This document shows, in pieces, positions 44,759-55,000 of a stretch of 64,000 nucleotides of DNA. The first letter of the stretch is position 1; every line of letters begins with the position of its first letter. The notes beneath the pieces were generated by a model. The model had not been told where the DNA came from. It made no database searches and saw nothing but the letters and a program-made list of their open reading frames with translations. The position numbers were made by a program, and so were the translations under genes. The DNA is taken from assembly GCA_030374765.1 (NCBI GenBank), contig JARGXX010000012.1, positions 124,001 to 188,000 of the forward strand, given 5' to 3'. This DNA is from Agarophyton chilense (lineage: Eukaryota > Rhodophyta > Florideophyceae > Gracilariales > Gracilariaceae).

Positions 44759-47413
44759 TCACTCTCCCACTCCTTGCCTACACCCCAACGCTAAGCGCTT
44801 GAACCGTGGTTCTTCTGGTCCACATGACGCTATATAGCAATCTAACACCGCTCCAAGTCTTCTCGTGAGATTCTCCATGAAAAACTCCTCCCTTATCGCC
44901 AGATAGATTTTCTCTCTCGACGGTATCCATAGCCCAACCATCGCGATTCTCTCCTTATTCCCACTCACATCTCTACGATTCCCTCCACAGAATCCATCAT
45001 TCTCAAACTCCTCAGCATACTCATCCTTCACCATGTTCCAGGCAACCCTCAATATGTCCTCAACAGCCAGTGGCAGAAACCTCCCAAACAGCGTCGAGAA
45101 CAAAAGTTGCCTTTGGCCTCCCCGCCCAACGTCTCTATCCATCGTGGTCACCACACATCCAATCCATGCATCAAGTCGCGCAAGATGCATCACCATCCCA
45201 TCCACAAACTGCCTTTCTCCATTTCTGGGACTCTCTACCGCGTAGCCCATAAACTCCTCCAACACTTTCAACGACACCTGATTTCGAAAATACATATCTG
45301 CCTCACCAAAGTCCTCCAAGTTCTCAGACACCTTCGATCCAGAATAAGTAATATCTTCAATCGCACTCGTTCTCCACGCACACAGCTTACCTCTCCCATC
45401 CTCCCCCGACCCCATCAACTTCTCCTGCGCCTCCTCAATCTGCTTCTTCAACTCCGCCCAAAGCTCCGTCCCTTCAGTCACCTTAGCTCGTTTCGCGATC
45501 AAATCATATCCAAGCATGGAAAACAGCTTATCACGCGCTGCTCGCTTCCGCACCCCAACCACATCGCTTAATGCTTGCTTCATCCTCTGTCTCAAGCACC
45601 GATCCGCACTTACATTTTCCACGCACTCCTCTCTCCTCCCCGCTTCCCTTATCGACTCCCATTTCTCTCCCATTAACTCAGTCTCTACCACGTGCTTCAA
45701 CAACAAATGGCTCCCGCCCTCTGTCGACGGCGTATACGGTCTCATCTCATATGCAACCTCAATTGGACATCTCGGAACCATTTCCTTCTCTCCCACCACA
45801 AACATACTTTCCTCCCTACTCTCCCCAACCGCCTCACTTCTATTCTTCCAGCTTCGACCCACATTCTCGGTGTCGAAGCAAAGTTCCGATGCCTCCAGTT
45901 TTGCACAATGAAGAATCCTATCATACACACGACGTGCAAATCCATAAAAGCATTCCTGCACTCCAATGTCATACTTTCGTCGCCGCGTCACGCCTCCCTC
46001 CCCCCTCCCTTCCCCAGCGATTCTACTTTTCAACGCCTCCCTCAAACTCTCAATCAGCACATTCTGCTGCTTCATTTCCTCCCTCGCCCGATCCAGCTCC
46101 GTTTGGGTCATTTTCAAACTCACCATCACACTGTAGCTGTCTTCCTTCATACGTCCCATTTGTCCCTTCAACACATTCATCTTCTCAATTAGCATCGACC
46201 GCGGCAACAAACCTATGTCATCATCATTTGCTTCATCTTCCACTATACGGACGGCGTTCTCCACGACATTTAAATTCGCATTCTCCCCGTTATCATTATT
46301 CCTTGTGAATACAATGTTTCTCCTTACTCGCATACCTTCCGGCGTCCTTCGCCTTGCGTTCACCTCAAACCCTTCAACTCCCAAACCCACCCCTCTCCTC
46401 GGTGGCAAACGCTCGACATCTTCTCCCTGATGAGAAAGAACTGCTGCTCTTCCATCGCCTTCCTCCCCTGAACCACGTGTTCTCCCTCCAGCAAACCCCC
46501 TTCTCCCCCCCTCACTCACATGCACTTCTCTGCTTTCCCTTTCGTCTATCGCTCTTCTTCCTGTAACTCGAACACTCCCCATTCTTTCCCTTGCACGCTC
46601 TCTCCTTTCTTCCACGTAATCCAAGTTCGCCCCCTCCCATCTTTCCGCCTGTTCCCCCGCGGTAACTCCAACACTCTCTCCTTCTGTTCTCTCTCGAACG
46701 ACTCTTGCGCCCGCGATTAGACCACTACTGGGTCCACCTATTCTACCCTCCCCACCACGGCTACTCTCTATTCTCCCTTTCTGTATCTCATCATCACCGT
46801 CCTCTTCCCTCATACCCGTAAACGATGCCCCTGCTTCTTCAACGCCTCTGAGGCGGGATCCACGTTCTCCGATCATTCTCTCTCCCTCCTTACGCCCCTT
46901 CGTCCTCTCATTCGGAATCTCTTCACCTCCTTCAGGTGCAGAGCATGGATTTACCGGCTCCACATCAGCTGAAGACGTGAGTACAGCACTTAGAGTCCGC
47001 TCGGATGCATCCCCTCTCCTTGTCCTCCCTGGAGCTCTGCTCGCCCTCCCCCGCAATCCACTTCTAGGTACACGCGTGCGGTTGCTTCGCACGCCATCCC
47101 GTTTTCCATCGCCGCTCCGCACCATCTCTCCCGTAGGCGACGTGATTTGCTCCGTACGCGACGTGATTTGCTCCGCACTCTCCTCCGTCACCGTCTCCTT
47201 TGCGCGAACAGCCTTTCCTTTGCCCCCACTCGCCTCTCCTTCCCCACCATCTTGCCTTGATCTACCTCTCAGGCGCACGCCTCCCTTCTCTCCACTCGCG
47301 CCCTGGAGCCTACGCCCCTTGTCCCTTCCGCCCTCCGCATCCCCTCCATGCCGCCGTGATTTTGTACCGCGCCCGCTAGTGTTCTCGCTTCTCGATTTGC
47401 GCTTCGGAGCCAT
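44759..47413 (-). CDS. Coiled-coil partner protein of the transposon, copy 2
   Basis: The gene is intact. ATG at 47413 (MAPKRKSRSENTSGRG) gives 884 residues; an earlier ATG at 47518 adds 35 residues that have no counterpart in copy 1. Residues 1-400 are highly charged, Arg/Gly/Glu-rich and probably disordered. A coiled coil follows (LIEKMNVLKGQMGRMKEDSY to about 70 residues on). Then come RRKYDIGVQECFYGFAR and a mainly helical C-terminal region with VMHLARLDAWIGCVVTTMD, conserved in copy 1 although that copy is broken. Conservation between old copies and tail-to-tail pairing with the transposase imply a role in transposition or in binding the ends. No known domain was recognised. The stop is 325 bp from the start of this gene's upstream neighbour on the same strand. 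Confidence 0.8.
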   Translation of the reverse strand: MAPKRKSRSENTSGRGTKSRRHGGDAEGGRDKGRRLQGASGEKGGVRLRGRSRQDGGEGEASGGKGKAVRAKETVTEESAEQITSRTEQITSPTGEMVRSGDGKRDGVRSNRTRVPRSGLRGRASRAPGRTRRGDASERTLSAVLTSSADVEPVNPCSAPEGGEEIPNERTKGRKEGERMIGERGSRLRGVEEAGASFTGMREEDGDDEIQKGRIESSRGGEGRIGGPSSGLIAGARVVRERTEGESVGVTAGEQAERWEGANLDYVEERRERARERMGSVRVTGRRAIDERESREVHVSEGGRRGFAGGRTRGSGEEGDGRAAVLSHQGEDVERLPPRRGVGLGVEGFEVNARRRTPEGMRVRRNIVFTRNNDNGENANLNVVENAVRIVEDEANDDDIGLLPRSMLIEKMNVLKGQMGRMKEDSYSVMVSLKMTQTELDRAREEMKQQNVLIESLREALKSRIAGEGRGEGGVTRRRKYDIGVQECFYGFARRVYDRILHCAKLEASELCFDTENVGRSWKNRSEAVGESREESMFVVGEKEMVPRCPIEVAYEMRPYTPSTEGGSHLLLKHVVETELMGEKWESIREAGRREECVENVSADRCLRQRMKQALSDVVGVRKRAARDKLFSMLGYDLIAKRAKVTEGTELWAELKKQIEEAQEKLMGSGEDGRGKLCAWRTSAIEDITYSGSKVSENLEDFGEADMYFRNQVSLKVLEEFMGYAVESPRNGERQFVDGMVMHLARLDAWIGCVVTTMDRDVGRGGQRQLLFSTLFGRFLPLAVEDILRVAWNMVKDEYAEEFENDGFCGGNRRDVSGNKERIAMVGLWIPSREKIYLAIREEFFMENLTRRLGAVLDCYIASCGPEEPRFKRLALGCRQGVGE

Positions 47414-47737
47414 GGTTGAAGAGAGAGAGAGCGATCGTGGTATGGTCTTCCACGCGTTGCAATGCGATGGATGGGAGAGAAGCTTCGAAACATTCTGCTT
47501 CCAAAAATATACCTCCACCCTTTTCGTGTTCTCAGAAAACCCCCAAACTTTTCAGATATTTTAAATATGCGCTCGAACGCACCAGATATTGGGAAAGTAT
47601 TCTCCTTCGGTGTACATGACTTTCCTTTAGCATATGTACTACGTCACGCTTTGACGTTATATGTAGCGACAAACATAGTAAAAGCCCACAATATCTGGTA
47701 CACTACAATGAAGTAAAGTAACAAAAGCGATGCACTT

Positions 47738-50700
47738 TTAATCGATTACTATGACTGGCGTGTTATTCATACTCCAGATATACTCTGTCCCATAATCCGC
47801 GAACAGCTCCTCTCCTATTTCTATATCTCGAATTGCTTGCACAGAAAGCAATCTATAGTCTCTCAACTGAAATGGGGTCCGCCCCGTCCCCGGAGTTCTG
47901 ATGACCCGAACATTTGCAGTTCGGCGTCTCATTAACCCGTCTTCAACCGCATCCCTGTCCCTATCCCCTTCCACATACTTGGGGTCGTTAATTGTTCCCC
48001 CCAAGCAAAATGGAGCAGGGACAATCCACACCGGAATAAGAGACACCCCACTAATTCTTCCTGGTAGCTTGTGAAACACTTCCCCTCGGACGCTTATCTC
48101 CATCGCGTACTGCCGAAAACGATCAGCAGTCGCTTTCAATAGCCCCCCTCCGTATGCCTTATGAACTTCCTTCCGCTTTGAAAGATTATGGTACACCAAA
48201 GTCCCGTAAGAGTAAAAAACAGTCTCACCTTGTATCACCCGGCGTGTTGTGTACACACCAACTCCAGCATTCGGGTGCCTTATCGTCGACTTTGCAATCC
48301 GACAACCACATACTGTCGCCTCCACTGCCAGAATAGCATTCCAATCCAACAGTGACATCTTTCCTTGAAAACTTCTTGGCCACTCATACAGCGCCTGCCG
48401 TCGCCCAATCTCCGGTATATTCTTATCCTGCCACATGGAGGAGAGAAAATCCACGATATGGGGTGGAAACATCTGATGCTCGGGAAATCCGGTAGGTGTT
48501 TTCCAGGACTTCGAACGCTTTATGACGACGTCCGGAAACAAGCATGTCACTCGAGTCACAGCGTTCCGAACATCTTGCGTTATATGAATGTCCGTCTCGT
48601 TGTTCCGCATGCATGACGCAAATTTCACTGTAGCGGCGTGCTTCGCATGAGCAAAGCACTGCGGATCTGGCTCACACCCTAGAAACTGACGGTGCTTTTC
48701 CAGTTCCATGCATGCCATGGCCGTTGAAAATGTTCCGGCGAAGAGGTCCACCACTATGTCTCCCGGCTGAGAAAACCTGCTGATGAGCTCCTTCAGCAAA
48801 GCGCGTGACTTCTGTTCCGCCCGCACTTTCTGATACGTAACTGCTCCTTTGGCATTCTTCCTTCTCCATAGAAGTGTTTCACCATTCGACATGGGAGGCA
48901 CTTGGTCAATCACGCTATGGTAACCCGGATATCGCGATGGTACATAGCTGAAGTTCTCATAGTTCACCATGCCATGTTGTTCGGCGTAGGAAAATCCACT
49001 GCGAACTCCATGAATGGCGTGCTCTGTTCCGGGAAACAGGGAGCACGAACTACGTCCGGGATTACGCATCGGATTGCCTTGAGAGCGAATGAAGTGCAGC
49101 TGGACCTTGTCCACGACAAACGACCTGCTCTTCTGTCCATTCTCATCCTTTGCACCAATTCGACCCAACACTTCTTTCCATTCGTTCACCTGCTCAATCG
49201 CGCAGAATATAACGAAATGCCCTCCCGGACGCAGAAGTTTAGAGATGAGCTTCGCCGTCTTCACCATGTCTTGCCGGTTAAGAACGTCGTACCAGCTGTT
49301 TTTCCTGTTCTTCTTCGCACGTATATTATACGGCGGGTCCGTGAGAACCAACTGCACTTTCCCTATCGGAGAGACCCCATTGCTGCGCAATGTCTCGTCA
49401 ATCTCCACCAGGTTCTCGAAAGTACAATTGTACATTCGACAGTGCTTATCCATCTCCGACTCGCACTTTTGGAGAGACATTATATCATCCAGAGAGGTAA
49501 GGTCGTGAGGCGGCAGAATATCCACCGACTCAGATTCGACCGACCTTGGTCCAGCTGTGGAAGAATGCTGACCAACACCCATGTTCTCTTCCTCATTCCC
49601 GGTCCCACCCTCCACTCCCTCTCCACCCTCCACCGCCGGAGCCTCCGAATCTTTCTCAGGGGGTACAACTTCTATCTCGTCTTCTTCCATAACCATAGTA
49701 GGTTCCGCCTTTGTCGCAACCACCACTTCCACCTCCACACTCCCTCGCAGCTTTAGTGGCGATATGTATTCCGAGATGGTAGAGATAAGAGAGTTCGAGA
49801 AGCAGTCGAATCTCTCCGCAAACACTCTAGGCAAAGTGTATGTAAACGGTTTTAGAACGTCCCATCTTTCCGGAGCTGATATAGAGTAAAGCTGCTCACT
49901 CACCACCACTTTGTGCAGGTCAGCGAGAAACTCTTTGGCCAACATACGAAGTGGAGTGTCAACGTACTCCGGCAGGTTCCACGCACATGGGACGACATCC
50001 TCCTCCAATAAAGTACGGTTTCTACCAGGAAGGAGTCGTTGGGCCATGTCCTTGTGAGAGAACCCATCCCTTCTGTTTCCGATTGCCTGGAACTGCATAT
50101 CAGAATATCGTAGATGGATAAAGGGCAAAACCATGAATTCCACGCCAGGGAATCCCAAATACTGGGCGAAGCTGTCCCACGCGTTATTGACGAGCTGCAC
50201 ACCAAAGCCCACACGCTGAGCTACTGGTTTGTCATAAATCGCCACCTTCGAAAATGGCGTATCGTAGGTTCTGTCCCGCTTTCTTCGCTTACGGGAGACT
50301 CTTCTCTTCTCCATAGAGACCGACTGAATACAAATGAGGAACAGCAACCTCTGGAACATTGTCGGGAAGTCGGTCGCGAATGAAGCCCGGCTTTTGCTCG
50401 CCTTCTTTCGGGTTGTATCCAGACCTTTGAAGAACTCTGTCAAAGTGACATTCTTCGGGATGCCCTTGAACTCCACCGCTTCGTACGCGTTCCAAAAGTC
50501 CCTCACGCGCCTATCTGGGTCCCCATCCCTTATATCCAGCAACCTCGCCGAGAAATAATTCTGACAGTTCGAGCCCCTCATTCCTACAACTCGGAGCTCA
50601 TCTTCTGTGTAATTGGTGTGGTCGGGACCTAGGAGAGTATAAAAAAACTTCGCGGTCTCGGGTAGGATGTGGCGATTGGCAATTGCGAAATCGATGAATG

Positions 50701-50869
50701 CAGTGTGCCCCACTTTTCGCGGCTCATCTTCCTCCCGCCTCGTGAATGCGTAACGATCACGCAAATACATACACGCCCTGATAACTTCATCCCCCGTACC
50801 AAACAGTTTACCCATTTCGAAGGTGTCTGCCGCAGGCGATGAAGAAGTTCTCGTGGATTCTGGAGCCAT
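47738..50869 (-). CDS. Amino-type DNA methyltransferase fused to a SET domain, 1043 aa
   Basis: Residues 1-390 are novel, and 390-450 are an acidic linker. A class-beta order methyltransferase follows. DPPYNI at 511-516 is motif IV for N6-adenine/N4-cytosine transfer, with LRPGGHFVIF (546-555) after it. VVDLFAGTFSTAMAC (706-720) is the AdoMet-binding motif I placed downstream. A target-recognition-like stretch lies between. From about 868 to 1031 a SET domain follows: GVGVYTTRRVIQGETVFYSYG, CLGGTINDPKY (NHSCxPN-like position, altered), ANVRV, then IRDIEIGEELFADYGTEY. All essential pieces appear intact. The predicted role is methylation of DNA plus a protein (histone-like) substrate. The start is the first ATG; it diverges from the dioxygenase gene across the palindrome at 51,043-51,730. 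It lies within the transposon, and the cell location is presumably the nucleus. Confidence 0.85.
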   Translation of the reverse strand: MAPESTRTSSSPAADTFEMGKLFGTGDEVIRACMYLRDRYAFTRREEDEPRKVGHTAFIDFAIANRHILPETAKFFYTLLGPDHTNYTEDELRVVGMRGSNCQNYFSARLLDIRDGDPDRRVRDFWNAYEAVEFKGIPKNVTLTEFFKGLDTTRKKASKSRASFATDFPTMFQRLLFLICIQSVSMEKRRVSRKRRKRDRTYDTPFSKVAIYDKPVAQRVGFGVQLVNNAWDSFAQYLGFPGVEFMVLPFIHLRYSDMQFQAIGNRRDGFSHKDMAQRLLPGRNRTLLEEDVVPCAWNLPEYVDTPLRMLAKEFLADLHKVVVSEQLYSISAPERWDVLKPFTYTLPRVFAERFDCFSNSLISTISEYISPLKLRGSVEVEVVVATKAEPTMVMEEDEIEVVPPEKDSEAPAVEGGEGVEGGTGNEEENMGVGQHSSTAGPRSVESESVDILPPHDLTSLDDIMSLQKCESEMDKHCRMYNCTFENLVEIDETLRSNGVSPIGKVQLVLTDPPYNIRAKKNRKNSWYDVLNRQDMVKTAKLISKLLRPGGHFVIFCAIEQVNEWKEVLGRIGAKDENGQKSRSFVVDKVQLHFIRSQGNPMRNPGRSSCSLFPGTEHAIHGVRSGFSYAEQHGMVNYENFSYVPSRYPGYHSVIDQVPPMSNGETLLWRRKNAKGAVTYQKVRAEQKSRALLKELISRFSQPGDIVVDLFAGTFSTAMACMELEKHRQFLGCEPDPQCFAHAKHAATVKFASCMRNNETDIHITQDVRNAVTRVTCLFPDVVIKRSKSWKTPTGFPEHQMFPPHIVDFLSSMWQDKNIPEIGRRQALYEWPRSFQGKMSLLDWNAILAVEATVCGCRIAKSTIRHPNAGVGVYTTRRVIQGETVFYSYGTLVYHNLSKRKEVHKAYGGGLLKATADRFRQYAMEISVRGEVFHKLPGRISGVSLIPVWIVPAPFCLGGTINDPKYVEGDRDRDAVEDGLMRRRTANVRVIRTPGTGRTPFQLRDYRLLSVQAIRDIEIGEELFADYGTEYIWSMNNTPVIVID

Positions 50870-52020
50870 TTATGTACATGTTCAAACAACCTCACGGGCG
50901 GTCGTCACGAGAGCCTGAGTGAAAGAGAGCAGCGGGTGCGGGTGGGTGAGGGTGGGTACGAAAAGACTGTGAGTACGGTTGAGGAGCGCGCACGGAAGAA
51001 CGGTTGTTGCGGAACGACTTCGCAGCTATCCTGGTTGCATTCTGTCGGCCGACAGAGGTGCGCTCCGACTTCATCGGGGGTCCCGATGAAGTCCCAGCGC
51101 ACCTCTGTCGGCCGACATAATACATATAATTTTGTAATTTTTGGAACGCTCAGGTGTACACGGTGCACTCTGTCGGCCGACAGAGGTGCGCGGGGACTTC
51201 ATCGGGACCCCCGATGAAGTCGGAGCGCACTTCTGTCGGCCGACAGTCGACCAACATCTCAGAAACGCATCATGCATGATGTTATGGCGTATTTGTCGGC
51301 CGACAGGGGTGCCTTGCGACTTCATCGGTCCACCGATGAAGTCGCAGCACACCCCTGTCGGCCGACAATTCACCAACAAGTTGTAGGGACACCATTCGGG
51401 CCATTTGTGGGCCGCCAGGTGTGTGCTGCGACTTCATCCGTGGACCGATGAAGTCGCAAGGCACCCCTGTCGGCCGACAAATACGCCATAACATCACGCA
51501 TGATGCGTTTCTGAGATGTTGGTCGACTGTCGGCCGACAGAGGTGCGCTCCGACTTCATCGGGGGTCCCGATGAAGTCCCCGCGCACCTCTATCGGCCGA
51601 CAGAGTGCACCGTGTACACCTGAGCGTTCCAAAAATTACAAAATTATATGTATTATGTCGGCCGACAGAGGTGCGCGGGGACTTCATCGGGACCCCCGAT
51701 GAACTCGGAGCGCACCTCTGTCGGCCGTCAGGATATTTTTAATTTTTTAATTTTATTTTCTTGTATCGCCTACCAAGCCAATAGGCGTGTTTGTGATGGA
51801 AAGAGACAAGGAGTTTCTTGAGTTTGAAACTAAGCGGACGTAGCTCAGGTTGAAACTAAGCGGACGTAGTTCAGACTGATTGCAACGAACGGCTCTCGGG
51901 AGTGTTCCTGATAGTCGCCACCAAAGGAGCTCGATCTAATACGTCTTAGTCTGTATACCATAAAAGGCTCAAAGCGCTCTGCGACCATTTGCAACCTCGA
52001 CCGACTGCGATCCGATTCAA
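50870..52020. promoter_or_regulatory. Divergent intergenic region with the palindrome
   Basis: The methyltransferase-SET gene starts at 50869 (minus) and the dioxygenase gene at 52021 (plus), so both promoters must lie in these 1.15 kb. The palindrome fills the centre. No TATA box was singled out. Control of both genes from one structured region is inference. Confidence 0.5.
51043..51730. repeat. Giant hierarchical palindrome: six palindromic units
   Basis: Six units of 74-75 bp lie at 51043-51117, 51171-51245, 51294-51367, 51406-51479, 51528-51602 and 51656-51730. Each is itself a palindrome. It opens TGTCGGCCGACA, contains GACTTCATCGG facing CCGATGAAGTC, and closes TGTCGGCCGACA. The spacers mirror each other: spacer 1 is the complement of spacer 5 and spacer 2 of spacer 4. 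The whole 688 bp is therefore one inverted repeat centred near 51,386, with arms about 97 percent alike by eye. It lies between two divergent genes. Confidence 0.9.
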
Positions 52021-55000
52021 ATGATGACTCGAGGCAAAGCGAAAGCGAGGGGTACTCCGCGGGGTACTCCACGCGCCACTCCGCGAAAAGCTACATCGGG
52101 AAACAATCTGGCTGGTGGGTATAGGGTGGCGTTGTTCCTGGCGGATGGGACAGGGAAGAAGAAGGGTACTATGGTTGGCACTGCGGAGTTGAGAGGTGTT
52201 GGGGGCAGTGGAGCGGCCGGGAAGGCGCTTTGCAGAGCGATGCATGGCCATTCGTTGCGCGAGTCTGCGAAGCCGGTAGAGGACTTGGTGGCCATCTGGA
52301 GGACTGAAATAAAGGAGGGGATCAACTCCAAGTATCCGTACTCCTTCAAGGGAGCAGAGGAGCCGCCGGAGTTGCTGAAGGATATGGTGTCGGCAGGTAT
52401 ACACGCATGGGATACCTCGATGATGACACGCGTCTCCTCTGTGCTGACTCCAGGGCCTCCTTGGCCGGAGACTCCCAAAAGCGCGACCGCCTCGAAGGAG
52501 TCTGCTACGCCTTTGAGGGGGAAGAGGGCACAGCCAACAACAGTGCCGCCGGCCATGAAGCAACTCGTCAACCCGAAAAAGAGGGTGACGATAGTGGATG
52601 ATTCTGATGAAGATGTTGTGGAGGTGGGGTCAGCGGTGAATGTACGCGGGGATTCGCACACCGGTCTCGAGTTGGAGTTGTTCGATGACGGCGATGCCGT
52701 TCCTTCGCAGGAAGTGGATAGGACTCTCGTGGAAAAGAAGATCTCTGCTTCAGACTATGACCAGTGCCGCTTGATTGTGGACATAGATGACATACAAATC
52801 CCCGAGAAGACTGTCAGAAGTGTGAATGCGGAACACAAGGCGGCGACAATGGCAAAGTGCAAAACGTTTGGCTGGCTTGCGTCGGCAGGGTCGATTGCTG
52901 TTGCCATCGTCGGGGGAATGGAATTAGATTTCAGTGAAATTGTTCACAATGGGAGGGTAGTGGTGGCTGTCATACTCATTGACGGTCATCACCGCGTCTT
53001 GGTTCTGCGAGACCTGAAGAATGATCCCTCTGAAGGGAGAAAGTGGTTGGAAATTGTGCGGTCTCTTGATGTCGTTCTTTGGAGACGAAAGGACCGGAAG
53101 CCTTTATCGCTGAACGAAGTGCTCGGTCTTGGTAATGTACTCAATGAAATGGGTTCAAATGTGTTTAAGATGAGTTTCGCCGACAAGGTTCACTCGACAG
53201 TGTCCTTCATTTGCAACTTGATTGACGATAAGAGAACCAAGTTGGCTGACCTTACTCCGACACGGATAGCTGGGGCGCTGAAGACGAGCGAAGCTATAGG
53301 AATCTACAGCTTGCGCCACTTGAATCGCTATGCGACTCTTGGGTTGAAATTCGTCAGGAGCGAAGGTCTCCTGGAGTTCTTTGAGAACGTATGCAAGGAA
53401 AGTCCAGTGCTAACGCTTGCGCATGTGTCGAGTGACTTGTTGTTAGGACTCGAAGACGAAATATTCCGTTTCGCAATCCGTTGTTTGCAGCTACATGTGA
53501 GGGTGAGGATGGGTTCTACGGGGAATATGGGACGTTTCCAGGAGACGCGAAAGCAGTTCTTCCAATGCGCCATAGGAATGTTCCAAGTATGCGAAAGGGC
53601 GGGAAAGGAGAAGGGTCTGACGGCGGGGAAGGTTCTAGACAGCACAATTGTGATGGGAAAGAACGAGGTGTCTTTAAGGGAGTACCTTTGCATGGAAACG
53701 GCGAAGATGGAGCTCAGTGGTCCGAAGCGGTTGTGGCCGGGGTTGGTGTCGAAGAGGATGAAAATCGCACCAAGGCGGATTGAAGGCGGTCTGAAAGTGA
53801 GTCTGGCGTCCCCAAGTGCGGAGAAGGATGTGGTGGAGGTGCCACCTTCTGTGAATGTTCCTTCGTCTAGTGCTGGGGAGTCTGTAGCCCACCAGGAAAC
53901 CGTGGTTCCCAGACGCATCACACGAACTAGAAAAGGTACTGAGCGCGGGCTGGATGCTCTTGGTGAGAGGTTGGTGGAACCTAGACAGAGAAAGGGGAAG
54001 AGAAAGGCTGTGGTCATTAGTGATGATGAACGCGAGTATGAACAGCCTTTAAAGCGGAAGAGGAAGAGGAGAAAGACGGTGGGCACATCTGCGGCTCAAA
54101 TACCGGCTGACGTGGTGGATGTGTTCAAGAAGATGAGCAGGAAAGAGCTGAAGCGCTTCTTGAAGGAACATGTACTCAATGTTTTCTCATCGAGTGAGGA
54201 TGAACTGGATGATGACGGGGGGCAGGGTGCATTTGTAGGGGACGAAGAGGAGGGAGGTGTGCAAATGCGTGGCTTCGAAGACAATAATCCGGAGGGTGTT
54301 CCGAAGGGGCTGAAGAGGGCGGAACCGTATGCGGGGGGGTCGGGTATGTCGTGGGTGTACTTGATGAATGCACTTCCGAGCGAGTGGCCGGCGGGTGAAA
54401 ATGGAGTGAAGCATCAGCACCTCTGGATGCAGATGACGTACCTACGGAACAAGCACAGGGCGGAGTGCTTGAGGGTAGAAGACTTGAAAAGTGTGCACCA
54501 TGCGGTTTATTGGCGTGCTACTCATAACAGGCACAAGGAACTGGGTTCCACGAAAGAAACGGTTCTTGGGGTGATTCTACCGACGAAGAACCACCCTGTG
54601 AATGAAGAGCAGGCGATATGGATGGCAGCAATGGAGAGGGATGACTTGGCCCGCGAGTACTTCGCGACTAAGAGAAGTGAGCTGATGGAGAAAGGACTTT
54701 GTGTGCTGGAAGAGTTTGCCACGGACGAGGGGATGGGGGATGAGGCGAAGAAGAGGGGGGTAAACTTCGATGGGGATGTGAATGGGACTTTGCTAGAGTT
54801 CTTCCAGACGGATTGCTTGAACCAGCCGGACTTGACGATTGAAGGGAATAGAAAGAAATGGGACCCTATAATCAACGCTGGTGAGGAGAGAGACGCTGGA
54901 GATAGAATGAAGGGAGTTGGGCGGTACATTACGACGAAGGTGGGGATTGTGGATTCTGTGGAGGGGGACGAGAACAACGTTTTAATGGTGAGGAAAAGGG

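Noticed and set aside
51043..51730. CRISPR-like array of six evenly spaced palindromic repeats
   Set aside because: Spacers are mirror complements of one another, units are 75 bp, and the setting is eukaryotic; it is an inverted repeat, not an array.
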